A stretch of 64,000 bases of DNA from Comamonadaceae bacterium (GTDB lineage: Bacteria > Pseudomonadota > Gammaproteobacteria > Burkholderiales > Burkholderiaceae_C). The position numbers and the translations under genes are program-made. Under the pieces are notes generated by a model. It saw only the letters and a list, made by a program, of their open reading frames with translations. It was not told the origin of the DNA and ran no database searches. The stretch spans positions 1-64,000 of the forward strand of contig CANKBG010000011.1 of the NCBI GenBank assembly GCA_947479935.1, written 5' to 3'. Positions 7,957-16,930 of this stretch are shown piece by piece (position 1 is the first letter of the stretch; the number at the start of each line of letters is the position of its first letter).

Positions 7957-8931
7957 TCACTCAGGCAGAACACCAATTTCTTTGGTGATGGACTGCCATC
8001 TTGCAGACTCGCTTCGCAAAAATGCACCCACAGCTTCCAAATTCATGCTGCTGTCCACCAAGGGGCCAATGCTGGCTATGCGATCGGCCACCTCCTTGTC
8101 GGCCAACAGTGCATTGATGTCTCGGTTGCTGCGTTCAATGGCCGCTGCCGGTGTACCTGTAGGCGCCACCACGGCAAACCATCCCACCATGTCAAAGCCA
8201 GGCAGCTTCTCTGACAACGCGGGCACGTTTTCCCAACCTTGGACACGTTTGGCAGACGTAGTGGCCAATATTCTTAACTTGCCCTGTCGAACTAAGGGTG
8301 CGGTGCTGGCCAAGTCGGCCACCATGGCGTCCACATGACCGCCCATGAGATCGGTTGTGCCCTGCCCTACATTTGCATAAGCCACCAAGTTAGCGCCAGC
8401 GCCAGCACGCGCATTGAACAAACGTGCAATCATGCCACTGAAGGTACGCGGGCCTTCGTTGCCCAGGCTCAATTTGCCAGCAGATGCTTTTGATTTGGCA
8501 ATCAAATCATCCAAACTGGCAATGGTTGAATCGCCTTTGACCAATAATGCAAAAGGGCTGCGCGCAATAAAAGCAACAGGCACAAAGTCTTTGGCAGTGT
8601 CGTAGGGCAAATTTTTAAACAGCAATGGATTGGTAATCAAAGCCGCCGTGGTAGCAAAGTAAAACGTACCGCCATCGGGTGCAGAACGCGCAGCAGCCAG
8701 CGCACCAATGGTGTTTTGTCCACCTGGCTTGTTGTCAATGACCACCGCTTGACCCCATAACTTGGCCAGTCGATCTGACAAAATTCGCGCCACATTGTCT
8801 GGGCCTGAGCCTGGGGGTTGAGACAAGGTCCATTTGATGGGCTTGTCGGTCCAGCTTTGCGCCAGAGCGCTCGTCATCCATGAACCTGCCGCCAATATCA
8901 AACTGGCTTGGGTGAAGTGCCGTCTTTTCAT
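7957..8931 (-). CDS. Bug/TctC-family TTT receptor
   Basis: Periplasmic TTT receptor, 324 aa, with a twin-basic-looking signal start (MKRRHFTQASLI) and cleavage near SALAQS. The family blocks TLSQPPGSGPDNVARILSDRL and VIDNKPGGQN are present in shortened recognisable form (PGSGPDNVAR, DNKPGGQN). A good ribosome-binding site, AAGGAG, lies eight bases before the ATG. It follows the FAD hydroxylase gene by 20 bp, so it belongs to the aromatic-type operon. It is the second Bug receptor in that operon, and neither has TctAB partners here. Confidence 0.9.
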   Translation of the reverse strand: MKRRHFTQASLILAAGSWMTSALAQSWTDKPIKWTLSQPPGSGPDNVARILSDRLAKLWGQAVVIDNKPGGQNTIGALAAARSAPDGGTFYFATTAALITNPLLFKNLPYDTAKDFVPVAFIARSPFALLVKGDSTIASLDDLIAKSKASAGKLSLGNEGPRTFSGMIARLFNARAGAGANLVAYANVGQGTTDLMGGHVDAMVADLASTAPLVRQGKLRILATTSAKRVQGWENVPALSEKLPGFDMVGWFAVVAPTGTPAAAIERSNRDINALLADKEVADRIASIGPLVDSSMNLEAVGAFLRSESARWQSITKEIGVLPE

Positions 8932-8951
8932 GTGCTTGTCTCCTTTTTATT

Positions 8952-10454
8952 TCAATTTAAATGGGTGCGCCAATTTTCAAACAATTTCTCAGCATCAGCC
9001 GCATGAGCTGCGCTTGCAAAAACATAATGGTCAGGACGAACCAAGGCAGCATGAACGCCATGACGCTGCATCCAAAGCGCCGCCACACCTTCTGTTTCTG
9101 GCTGCTCCGACAAATCAATGACGCTGATACCCTTTGGCAGTTCTGTTTTCACGGTGCCATCGGTCACCCAACGCCATAGGTACCCATACAACTGGTCCAT
9201 CAACTGACCTGCTTGCATATGCGGTTGTGGAAACAAGGTTCCAGCGCCTGGACTAGGAAAAATCAAACCTGTACTGAGTGCAGGCAAGATATCTTGCCTA
9301 GGCGTGTCTTTTACAATTCCACCACAATCGGCTAAAAGTTTGAGATCTCTTGAACGTGCTTTTTCAACATCGCGTTCACAAACCAAAGCGCCGACCCCTT
9401 TGATTCGAGAGGTGAGTTCACGCACATGGGCCTTGCGCTCATTGCCATAACTGTTGAGTAGTTTCTCTGCAGCCTGTCCTTTCACTTCGTCTTTTAAAAC
9501 AGAAGTGAGTTTCCAGGCTAAATTGGCCACATCGCGCACACCTTGACACATGCCTTGGCCCAAAAAGGGAGGCTGCATGTGGGCTGCATCACCTGCTAAA
9601 AATACACGGCCTTCGCGCCAACGCTCTGCGACCAAGGCATGAAAACGATAACTGCTTTGACGCCACAGTTCCCCATCTTCTGGCGTCAGCCAACGGCTTA
9701 AGAGTTTCCAAGTGGCTTCTGGCGTAGCAGCTTGCACGGGGTCTTCTCCTGGCTTGAGACTGATCTCCCAGCGCCGATGGTTTTGAGGGCCAATGACCAG
9801 TGTGCAGGGACGTTCGGGTTGGCAATACTGGACACTGGTTTTGGGTAACTTGGCCAGGCCCTTTTCGTTCACAAGAACGTCAACAACCAGCCAAGGTTCG
9901 TCAAAATCTAAATCTTCAAAGCCAATCCCTAGACTGTCTCGCATGGCACTACCGCCCCCATCACAAGCCACGGCATATTTCGCTTGCACTTGGGTCGAGT
10001 CCTCGTAGTTTAAATAAACGCCACTTGCATCTTGTGAAAACTGGGTCATGGCCAAACCCATGGCCATGCTCACTTTCGGCAAGCCTGAAATATGTTGACG
10101 TAGAATTTTTTCTACAGGAGGTTGCGAGAACACCACCGAGGGTGTGTAGCCTTGTGGATAAGGTGCTTGCACCATGGTCATGCGACGGATCAACTGACCC
10201 TCTACACCAAAAAATTCTGAGTTGGTAAAAGGCTCTGTGAAAGGCATCACCTGCTCTATCACACCCATCTGTTGAAACACTCGCAAAATTTCATGGTCTA
10301 GTGAAATGGCTCGCGGAATTTCATACACACCTGGAAGTCGATCGCAAATGTGAACTCGAATACCAGCCTGCCCAAGCAATGCAGCCAATACAACACCCGC
10401 AGGGCCGCAGCCCACAATGGCCACATCAACTTGAGTCACTGATTGATTCAGCAT
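8952..10454 (-). CDS. FAD-dependent aromatic hydroxylase, MhpA-like
   Basis: Group A flavoprotein monooxygenase, 500 aa, of the 3-(3-hydroxyphenyl)propionate hydroxylase (MhpA)/ phenol hydroxylase kind, which adds one oxygen to an aromatic ring using NAD(P)H. It shows the Rossmann FAD loop VAIVGCGPAG (residues 11-20), the ACDGGGSAMR (DG) motif, the GDAAHMQPPFLGQGM motif and a C-terminal thioredoxin-like tail. The ATG at 10454 lies one base past the stop of the upstream receptor gene, which points to translational coupling; a longer frame from 10505 would overlap that gene. With the extradiol dioxygenase two genes upstream it makes a hydroxylation and ring-cleavage pair. Substrate unknown. Confidence 0.88.
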   Translation of the reverse strand: MLNQSVTQVDVAIVGCGPAGVVLAALLGQAGIRVHICDRLPGVYEIPRAISLDHEILRVFQQMGVIEQVMPFTEPFTNSEFFGVEGQLIRRMTMVQAPYPQGYTPSVVFSQPPVEKILRQHISGLPKVSMAMGLAMTQFSQDASGVYLNYEDSTQVQAKYAVACDGGGSAMRDSLGIGFEDLDFDEPWLVVDVLVNEKGLAKLPKTSVQYCQPERPCTLVIGPQNHRRWEISLKPGEDPVQAATPEATWKLLSRWLTPEDGELWRQSSYRFHALVAERWREGRVFLAGDAAHMQPPFLGQGMCQGVRDVANLAWKLTSVLKDEVKGQAAEKLLNSYGNERKAHVRELTSRIKGVGALVCERDVEKARSRDLKLLADCGGIVKDTPRQDILPALSTGLIFPSPGAGTLFPQPHMQAGQLMDQLYGYLWRWVTDGTVKTELPKGISVIDLSEQPETEGVAALWMQRHGVHAALVRPDHYVFASAAHAADAEKLFENWRTHLN

Positions 10455-10455
10455 G

Positions 10456-11448
10456 TTATTCGGCTTGAATGCCCGCCATGGCAATGGCTTTTTTATTGGT
10501 GGCAATGTCTTTTTCTAAAAAACGTCTGAATTCAACAGCGGTAGAAGATGAAGGAACTGCGCCATTGGACTCAAACGCTTGAATCACTTCACGCGCCTGC
10601 AAAGCTTTTTGAACTGTTTCTACCAAGGCCGTTGAAATGACCAGTGGCAAGCCCTTGGGCGCGAGCAAGCCAATCCAACCTGCAAATTCAAATCCAGGGA
10701 CGGTTGAAGCCAATGAAGGCGCATCGCCAACACCAGCACCACCCACTGGCAGGCTGTGCCCTAATAAACGCAGACGATCGCCAGCCACCAAGGACATGGC
10801 GGCAGGGGCGGGGGTAAGCACCCAATCGGTTTCTCCCGAGACCACGGACGCAACCCCTTGACTGCCCCCTTTGTAGGGAACATGCAGTGATGTGAACCCC
10901 GCAGCAGACTGAAAAGCCAAGCCCGCTAAATGGCTGGCAGAGCCCACGCCTGCTGAGGCCATGTTGCTTTTATCGCCTTTGCTTTTGGCATACGCGATCA
11001 AATCTTTTGCAGTCTTGACGGGTAGCGCAGGGTTGCAAACCAAAACGTTGGGCAACAATGCCACCAAACTGATCAATTCAAAATCGGCCAAGGGATCGTA
11101 GCGTGCGGCCTTTTGCAGCAAGGGCGCAGTAGAAATGGCTGTGGTCGAGCCAATGAGCAAGGTATAGCCATCGGCTAATGCAAGGCGTGTAGCTTCAGCA
11201 CCCAAAGCGCCTGCAGCACCTGCCTTGTTGTCTGCCACAGCAGCTTGTTGAAGTGACTTGGCCATTTCATTCATTAACAAACGACCAATGGTGTCGACTG
11301 AGCTTCCTGGCGCATTGGGAATGATGAATTTCACAGGCCTTTGAGGCCAATTTCCTGCAGACCGCAATGGAAAAGTAGCGGCTTGTGCGATAGCTACATC
11401 GAACAGGCTGAGACCTGCAGCAATGAGTGTTCGTCTAGACAAATACAT
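10456..11448 (-). CDS. Bug/TctC-family TTT receptor
   Basis: Periplasmic TTT receptor, 330 aa from the ATG at 11448 (MYLSRRTLIAAGLSL, signal peptide ending near AQAAT). An earlier ATG at 11478 would add ten residues in front of the signal peptide and is less likely. Family blocks FIIPNAPGSSVDTIGR, DNKAGAAGALGAE and the pocket ASAGVGSASHLAG are clear. It lies between the extradiol dioxygenase and the FAD hydroxylase, so its ligand is probably the aromatic acid those enzymes use. It is only moderately similar to the other receptor of the same operon, so the two may bind different compounds. Confidence 0.9.
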   Translation of the reverse strand: MYLSRRTLIAAGLSLFDVAIAQAATFPLRSAGNWPQRPVKFIIPNAPGSSVDTIGRLLMNEMAKSLQQAAVADNKAGAAGALGAEATRLALADGYTLLIGSTTAISTAPLLQKAARYDPLADFELISLVALLPNVLVCNPALPVKTAKDLIAYAKSKGDKSNMASAGVGSASHLAGLAFQSAAGFTSLHVPYKGGSQGVASVVSGETDWVLTPAPAAMSLVAGDRLRLLGHSLPVGGAGVGDAPSLASTVPGFEFAGWIGLLAPKGLPLVISTALVETVQKALQAREVIQAFESNGAVPSSSTAVEFRRFLEKDIATNKKAIAMAGIQAE

Positions 11449-11482
11449 GTTTTTATCTCTGTGAAATGAACTCAGCAATTGA

Positions 11483-12388
11483 TCAATCGAGGTGTGGCAT
11501 GAACAACACTCTGCGTTGTGCTTGCTTCAATTGCTCAGTGGGCATTTGGCCAATGCCCCACTGATCATTTCGACCAAGGGGCCACGTCCAATCTTCGGGG
11601 CGGCCAGCTTGGTAGGTGTCATCAATTTGTTCGATTTCTGCAGTGTATTCAATGACGATGCCAAAGGGGTCGACAAAGTAATTGAAAGCATTGTCGCCAG
11701 GACCATGGCGACCTGGGCCCCATTGAGGCGGCAGTCCTTGATCTTTCAAGCGCCCGCCGCCGCGCATCACGGCGTCAAGGTTGGGCATGAGAAAGGCCAC
11801 ATGATTGAGTGCGTCGTTGTCGGTATCGCCTAAAGCAATGGTGTGGTGATCGTTGTCGCAATTCATAAAGGCCATGATGCGTGTTCGGTCGGCCAAAACA
11901 AAACCCAATGCTTTTTCAAAAAAAACTCGCGTGGCTTCCACAGCATGACTGTTCAGGACCGCATGCGCCAGACGGATTGGTTGATCTTTTGGCACCGGTG
12001 CATCGTTTGCCCGCAATGCATCGCCATGCACCACTTCAATTCGACGTCCATCCGAATCGCGAATCACCACAACACTGCCGCCAGCAGGATCAGATGCGGC
12101 GCCTCTGCGCTCCACCTCACCCCCAGCGGCCAAGGCAGCTTGCGCAATCTCATCTAAGGCTTTTGCACTGCGTGCGCGCAAAGTCACCCAGCGCAACTGA
12201 GGTGTGCCAGCCGCTTCATGCAACGCCAGCAAATGATGATCGTTGCCACTGCCGCGAAAGTAAATCGTACCCCAACTTCTATCGGCCACTGTCAAGCCCC
12301 AAGTTTGGGTATAAAAAGTTTCTGCAGCCGCTAAGTTGGGCACTGTAAGCGACACACTTCGCAGCCCAGAGATCCAGGGCGATTTCAT
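11483..12388 (-). CDS. type I extradiol ring-cleavage dioxygenase (VOC fold)
   Basis: Two-domain vicinal-oxygen-chelate protein, 301 aa, the size of type I extradiol dioxygenases that open catechols next to the two hydroxyls. The C-terminal domain keeps the 2-His-1-carboxylate iron site: His142 (RLAHAVL), His196 (ALNHVAF) and Glu247 (GIVIEYTAE). The N-terminal domain (residues 1-125) has the same fold without the full metal set, as usual. The gene is followed by a Bug receptor and an FAD hydroxylase on the same strand. I infer that it cleaves the hydroxylase product. No ring-fission hydrolase of the MhpC type is in the window, so the pathway is completed elsewhere or the product leaves it early. 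Confidence 0.85.
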   Translation of the reverse strand: MKSPWISGLRSVSLTVPNLAAAETFYTQTWGLTVADRSWGTIYFRGSGNDHHLLALHEAAGTPQLRWVTLRARSAKALDEIAQAALAAGGEVERRGAASDPAGGSVVVIRDSDGRRIEVVHGDALRANDAPVPKDQPIRLAHAVLNSHAVEATRVFFEKALGFVLADRTRIMAFMNCDNDHHTIALGDTDNDALNHVAFLMPNLDAVMRGGGRLKDQGLPPQWGPGRHGPGDNAFNYFVDPFGIVIEYTAEIEQIDDTYQAGRPEDWTWPLGRNDQWGIGQMPTEQLKQAQRRVLFMPHLD

Positions 12389-12415
12389 TGCTTGTCCTTC
12401 ATCCGTTGATGCACC

Positions 12416-12841
12416 TCAAAGGTGAAGCAAACCAGCTGCCGCAATACCGGCGATCACAATTTCTTCATCCTCATCGCCTGTTCCGCCGGAAGCCCCAACT
12501 GCGCCAATCATTTCGCCTTTTGCATTGGTGATGAGAACTGCGCCAGTTTGAGGGATAAAGGGGTGCTTTGCATTGGTGGCAATGGTGCCGAAAAAAGCTG
12601 GCATGTCTTTGGCGCGTAACGCCAAGGCTCTGCTGCTCACACCCATGCCAATGGCAGCGCCAGCTTTGCCATGCGCGATGTCCAAGCGCAAAGCACTCGC
12701 GCCATCTTCACGTGCAAAGGCAATGGCTTGAGTCGCGGCGTCAACCACGACCACACCCATGGGTTTATAGCCTTTTTTTCGGGCTGCAGCAAGCGCTCCT
12801 TCAATCACGGCCTGGGCTTGAGTCAAACTTAAAGAATTCAT
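12416..12841 (-). CDS. GlcG/HbpS-like protein
   Basis: Small protein of the GlcG/HbpS (DUF336) family, 141 aa. It shows GVVVVDAATQAIAFAREDGA, the RLDIAHGKAGAA helix and the glycine-rich end GAVGASGGTGDEDEEI, all family marks. HbpS of Streptomyces binds haem; GlcG accompanies glycolate oxidase; members also turn up in many catabolic operons with no assigned job. Two ATGs are in tandem; the one at 12841 is six bases after GGAG and is preferred. It is the first gene of the aromatic-type operon and faces the chromate transporter gene across 140 bp. Confidence 0.83.
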   Translation of the reverse strand: MNSLSLTQAQAVIEGALAAARKKGYKPMGVVVVDAATQAIAFAREDGASALRLDIAHGKAGAAIGMGVSSRALALRAKDMPAFFGTIATNAKHPFIPQTGAVLITNAKGEMIGAVGASGGTGDEDEEIVIAGIAAAGLLHL

Positions 12842-12981
12842 CATTTACTCCATTGAAATATGGGGAATAGTCTAATCACAAAAAAAGGGCACAGCTAAAA
12901 GCCTCTAATTTGGCTTTCGACGCATTTTGAAGCCATCTTTGCATAAGTGAATCGGTCATAACCCGATAGACTTGGACAACC

Positions 12982-14346
12982 ATGACTTCGCCAAACCCAA
13001 TCGTAACGCTTGCTACGACCGAAAGACCTCTATCTGTGAGCTTTTGGCAAGCCCTGATTTTTTGGTTCAAATTGGGCTTCATTAGCTTTGGCGGACCTGC
13101 CGGTCAAATTGCCATCATGCATGAGGAATTGGTGGTTCGCAGGCGATGGCTATCTGAAAAACGTTTCTTGCATGCGCTCAATTACTGCATGGTCTTGCCA
13201 GGGCCAGAAGCACAGCAACTGGCCACCTACATTGGCTGGTTGATGCACAAAACAAGGGGCGGCATTGTGGCCGGTGTTTTGTTTGTATTGCCTTCGCTTT
13301 TCCTGTTGATTGCCCTGTCTTGGATTTACATCGCCTATGGTCAAGTGACATGGGTGGCTGGTTTGTTCTATGGCATCAAACCCGCCGTCACTGCCATCGT
13401 GATTCAAGCCGCACATCGCATTGGTTCGCGCGCTTTGAAAAACAATCTGCTGTTGGCCATAGCGGCATCAAGTTTCGTGGCTATTTTTATATTCAATGTG
13501 CCCTTTCCGATCATTGTCTTGGTTGCTGCTTTCATTGGTTTTTTTGCAGGACGCTTGTCGCCAGAATCGTTCAATGAGAGCAGTAGTCACACAGTTTCAG
13601 TAGCTTCTAAGGGCCCTGCATTGATAGACGATGACACGCCAACGCCATCTCATGCGCTGTTCAATTGGAAGCGCTTTGCGCAAGTGCTGCTGGCCGGCGC
13701 TGTTTTGTGGGCGTTGCCCATGGGGTACTTGGTCATGCAAAACGGATGGGGCCACACATTCACTCAAATGAGTTGGTTCTTCACCAAAGCCGCGCTGCTG
13801 ACCTTTGGCGGCGCATATGCCGTGTTGCCTTATGTGTACCAAGGTGCGGTAGAACAGTTTGGCTGGATAACCGCCACTCAAATGATGGATGGCTTGGCTT
13901 TGGGTGAAACCACACCTGGCCCGCTCATCATGGTGGTGGCCTTTGTGGGTTTTGTGGGTGGCTATGTGAAAGCAGTGTTGGGCCCTGAAAGCTTGTTTTT
14001 GGCCGGCGCCTTGGCGGCCACACTGGTCACGTGGTTTACTTTTTTACCGTCCTTCATTTTTATTCTGGCTGGTGGACCCTTCGTAGAGAGCACGCACAAT
14101 GATTTGAAGTTCATTGCGCCATTGACAGCCATCACGGCGGCGGTGGTTGGTGTGATTGTGAATTTGGCTTTGTTCTTCGGCTATCACACCCTCTGGCCGC
14201 AAGGCTTTGGTGAATTATTGGATATACCTTCTGCACTCATTGCTGTAGCTGCTGCTATTGCGTTGTTTAAATACAAGCGCAACGTGATGCATGTCATTGG
14301 GGTTTGTGGGTTGATTGGCATTTGCTTGCAATATGGGTTGAAATAA
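12982..14346 (+). CDS. chrA: chromate transporter, CHR family
   Basis: Inner-membrane anion transporter of the CHR family, 454 aa, the long two-domain form that exports chromate. Each half carries the signature: residues about 33-48 FGGPAGQIAIMHEEL with VLPGPEAQQLATYIGW, and the second half TFGGAYAVLPYVYQGAV with LGETTPGPLIMV. About ten hydrophobic segments are visible. It is transcribed alone, divergent from the GlcG-like gene; no ChrB regulator or ChrF is next to it. Physiological substrate could also be sulfate or another oxyanion. Confidence 0.9.
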   Translation: MTSPNPIVTLATTERPLSVSFWQALIFWFKLGFISFGGPAGQIAIMHEELVVRRRWLSEKRFLHALNYCMVLPGPEAQQLATYIGWLMHKTRGGIVAGVLFVLPSLFLLIALSWIYIAYGQVTWVAGLFYGIKPAVTAIVIQAAHRIGSRALKNNLLLAIAASSFVAIFIFNVPFPIIVLVAAFIGFFAGRLSPESFNESSSHTVSVASKGPALIDDDTPTPSHALFNWKRFAQVLLAGAVLWALPMGYLVMQNGWGHTFTQMSWFFTKAALLTFGGAYAVLPYVYQGAVEQFGWITATQMMDGLALGETTPGPLIMVVAFVGFVGGYVKAVLGPESLFLAGALAATLVTWFTFLPSFIFILAGGPFVESTHNDLKFIAPLTAITAAVVGVIVNLALFFGYHTLWPQGFGELLDIPSALIAVAAAIALFKYKRNVMHVIGVCGLIGICLQYGLK

Positions 14347-14418
14347 GTCATGGTCTATTTACACAAAGGCAATCAACAATCACTCGTCAGTTTTATGCAC
14401 TCGTTGCCTTGACATGCC

Positions 14419-14568
14419 ATGGAAGATGTACCACTCAAGCGTGATAAAAGTCTCACACGTAACCTGATCGGCGCAACTGCTGCGCATCACGGTTTAACCA
14501 TAGTTACGCGTCACAGCAAAGATTTTAAAAACTTAGGACTTGACGTCCTTAACCCTTGGAACGATTGA
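14419..14568 (+). pseudogene. C-terminal stub of a PIN-domain (VapC/FitB-like) toxin gene
   Basis: A 49-codon frame from ATG 14419 to TGA 14568 encodes the C-terminal part of a PIN-domain RNase: NLIGATAAHHGLTIVTRHSK is followed by DFKNLGLDVLNPW, the standard ending of VapC and FitB proteins with the last acidic residue of the active site (Asp in KDF). A TGA at 14410-14412 closes the frame upstream, and the N-terminal two thirds with the other acidic residues are absent, as is any antitoxin. It is therefore a remnant of a toxin-antitoxin locus, probably without activity. Its 3' end overlaps the leading TTG-initiated extension of the next gene, which argues that the next gene starts at 14573. 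Confidence 0.7.
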
Positions 14569-14572
14569 AAAA

Positions 14573-15733
14573 ATGACCAAAGAATTCGATATCGTCGTGC
14601 ACGGCGCCACTGGCTTTACGGGACGCCTCATTGCAGAGTATTTACTCACCCGCTCAGACACAGGGCTTCAATGGGCCATGGGAGGCCGAAGCATGGACAA
14701 ACTGCAAGCGGTACGCGACGAAATTGGCGCGCCTTCTTCTATGCCCTTGGTGGTCATTGAAAGTGGCGACGAAGCCTCTTTAAAGTCTCTCATGTCTCGC
14801 ACTCGCTTGGTCATTTCAGCAGTTGGCCCTTACCAGTTGTATGGCAACGAATTGGTCAAAGCCTGCGCTGAATCAGGCGTTGACTACGTTGACTTGTGCG
14901 GTGAACCCGCATGGATGCGCCAAATGATTGACAAGCACCAAAGCACTGCAGAAAAAAGTTGCGCGCGCTTGGTCTTTTCTTGTGGCTTTGACTCCAGCCC
15001 TTTTGACTTAGGCGTGTTCATGGCACAAGACGAAATGGCCAAGCGTTATGGCAAACCTGCACAGCGTGTGCGCGGACGCGTGCGCAAAATGAAGGGTACA
15101 TTTTCTGGCGGTACAGCAGCCAGTTTCAAGGCCACCATGGCCGCTGCAGCCACGCAGCCCGGTGTGATTGATTTGCTCAAAAATCCGTTTTCACTTACAC
15201 CCGGATTTGAAGGCCCCCGTCAACCCACAGGACACAAGCCTATGTTGGACGAAGTGATGGGCGTTTGGGTTGCGCCTTTCATCATGGCCACCATCAACAC
15301 GAGAAATGTTCACCGCTCCAACTTTTTACTGAACCATGTGTGGGGCTCAGATTTTGCCTACGACGAAATGATCGTGACGGGACCTGGCGAAAAAGGCGAA
15401 GCCATTGCCAACGCCATTGCACAAGACAAGAGCATGAGCGAAGACAAACTGAAACCGGGCGAAGGCCCCTCCAAAGCCGAACGCGAAGCGGGTAGTTATG
15501 ACGTGCTGTTCATTGCGACCAATGCGCAAGGTCAATCCGTTAAAGTGGGCGTCAAAGGCGATCGAGACCCTGGCTACGGCAGCACTTCCAAAATGATTTC
15601 TGAAGCGGCCATTTGTTTGTTGAAAGATGCCTCAGATACAAAGGGTGGTTTTTGGACACCCGCTTCAGCCATGGGACATGCCCTCATTGCGCGGCTACAG
15701 TCGCATGCCGGTCTAGCCTTCAGGGTGGAATGA
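14573..15733 (+). CDS. saccharopine dehydrogenase-like / enoyl reductase family protein
   Basis: NAD(P)-binding protein of the saccharopine dehydrogenase-like family, 386 aa from ATG 14573. The Rossmann loop HGATGFTGRLIAEYLL (residues 9-24) is followed by GGRSMDKL and by VDLCGEPAWMRQMIDKHQ, features shared with the trans-acting enoyl reductases of mycobacteria and their many uncharacterised bacterial relatives. The enzyme is likely a cytosolic or membrane-associated reductase of lipid-like substrates, but no partner is nearby. The frame can be extended to a TTG at 14540, but that extension lies in the PIN-domain stub and is rejected. It converges with the P1 peptidase gene. Confidence 0.8.
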   Translation: MTKEFDIVVHGATGFTGRLIAEYLLTRSDTGLQWAMGGRSMDKLQAVRDEIGAPSSMPLVVIESGDEASLKSLMSRTRLVISAVGPYQLYGNELVKACAESGVDYVDLCGEPAWMRQMIDKHQSTAEKSCARLVFSCGFDSSPFDLGVFMAQDEMAKRYGKPAQRVRGRVRKMKGTFSGGTAASFKATMAAAATQPGVIDLLKNPFSLTPGFEGPRQPTGHKPMLDEVMGVWVAPFIMATINTRNVHRSNFLLNHVWGSDFAYDEMIVTGPGEKGEAIANAIAQDKSMSEDKLKPGEGPSKAEREAGSYDVLFIATNAQGQSVKVGVKGDRDPGYGSTSKMISEAAICLLKDASDTKGGFWTPASAMGHALIARLQSHAGLAFRVE

Positions 15734-15758
15734 ATCAAAAATCCTGCAAGTACAAACC

Positions 15759-16838
15759 TTAAGAATTCAGCTCCATCGCTGCAGGCACATAGCCCTTTAA
15801 TGTATGCACGCCGTTCGCAAATAAGATGGCATTCACTGTGGCTTGCGCTGTAGCTTCTGCTGCCATCACAGTCAGCAACATCATGTCGGGCTCAGCACTT
15901 TCAGCACACGTGGCCATGGCAAACAAAGTATCGCCATCCAAAGTGGTGTGAGCCGGACGAATACTTCTTGCAAAGCCATCATGCGCACTCATGGCCAGTC
16001 GCTTGGCTTGTGCTTTGTTCAGGGTTGCATTGGTGGCCACTACGCCAATGGTGGTGTTGGTTCCTGCCATCGGCTTTGCCGCCGTCTGTCCTAATAACAA
16101 CGCCTCTTGAGTGTTGAGCAAATTTGTGCCATCTGCTGAGCGGGCGCCGGCCAGTACTTTGCCGGTGACCGGATCCACCACATCACCCACGGCATTGCAG
16201 GCCACCATGGCACCGACTTGCCAAGCGCCCACTTGAACCAGCGCATGACCGATACCACCCTTCATGGCGCGGTTCATTCCAAATAATTTACCCACCACTG
16301 CACCCGCACCCGCACCGACATTGCCAGACAGTGGATAACCCGCTGCACGCATTAAACTGGCTGAGAGCGGTTTTTGATAGATGGCATCTTCGCAAGCAGC
16401 ATAGCCAGCGGCGGCGTCGGGTCGGACTTTGGGGTTGTCGCCTTGGCGTACAAGCGGCAAGTCGAATAACACCGCTGCCGGCACAATGGGCACACAGCCA
16501 TGGCCTGTTTGAAATCCCATGTTGCGCTCATCCAACCAGCGCATCACGCCACTGGCGGCATCTAGTCCAAACGCACTGCCACCCGACAACAACACAGCAT
16601 GCACCTTGTCAACCAAATTGGCTGGGTCGAGCAAGTCGGTCTCTCGGGTGCCAGGCGCGGCACCTCGAACATCGACGCCCCCTACGGCCCCTTGGGGTGC
16701 CAAGATCACGGAGCAACCCGTCAGCCTTTGGCTCGAAGTGAAATGACCAATGTGCAAGCCTGGTATGTCAGCAATGCTGCCCTGATGTGGGTTGGACCTT
16801 TCACTTAGGCGGTTGTTTACAATGTTCTGAGATGTCAT
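15759..16838 (-). CDS. P1 family (DmpA/S58) self-processing peptidase
   Basis: N-terminal-nucleophile hydrolase of peptidase family P1, 359 aa from ATG 16838. Relatives are L-aminopeptidase D-Ala-esterase DmpA, beta-peptidyl aminopeptidases and pantetheine hydrolase ThnT. Motifs are ADIPGLHIGHFT, VDVRGAAPGTRETDLL, LSGGSAFGLDAASGV and GNVGAGAGAVVGK. The presumed autocleavage site is Asn261/Thr262 in AGTNTTIGVVATNA, which would leave Thr262 as nucleophile, as in ThnT. The gene is divergent, by 92 bp, from a complete peptide-type ABC transporter, suggesting that it trims the imported peptide or beta-peptide-like amide. No signal peptide, so cytoplasmic. Confidence 0.87.
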   Translation of the reverse strand: MTSQNIVNNRLSERSNPHQGSIADIPGLHIGHFTSSQRLTGCSVILAPQGAVGGVDVRGAAPGTRETDLLDPANLVDKVHAVLLSGGSAFGLDAASGVMRWLDERNMGFQTGHGCVPIVPAAVLFDLPLVRQGDNPKVRPDAAAGYAACEDAIYQKPLSASLMRAAGYPLSGNVGAGAGAVVGKLFGMNRAMKGGIGHALVQVGAWQVGAMVACNAVGDVVDPVTGKVLAGARSADGTNLLNTQEALLLGQTAAKPMAGTNTTIGVVATNATLNKAQAKRLAMSAHDGFARSIRPAHTTLDGDTLFAMATCAESAEPDMMLLTVMAAEATAQATVNAILFANGVHTLKGYVPAAMELNS

Positions 16839-16930
16839 TTGAAAACCTTTTATCCATGCCACATCCCTCAACAGCACAATGGACTGAATGGGCTCATTGG
16901 GTTCGGCGACTGAAGTTACAAGGATAACGC

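Noticed and set aside
14540-14572. TTG start at 14540 for the saccharopine dehydrogenase-like protein
   Set aside because: The extension lies in the PIN-domain stub; ATG 14573 places the Rossmann loop at the normal distance from the N-terminus.
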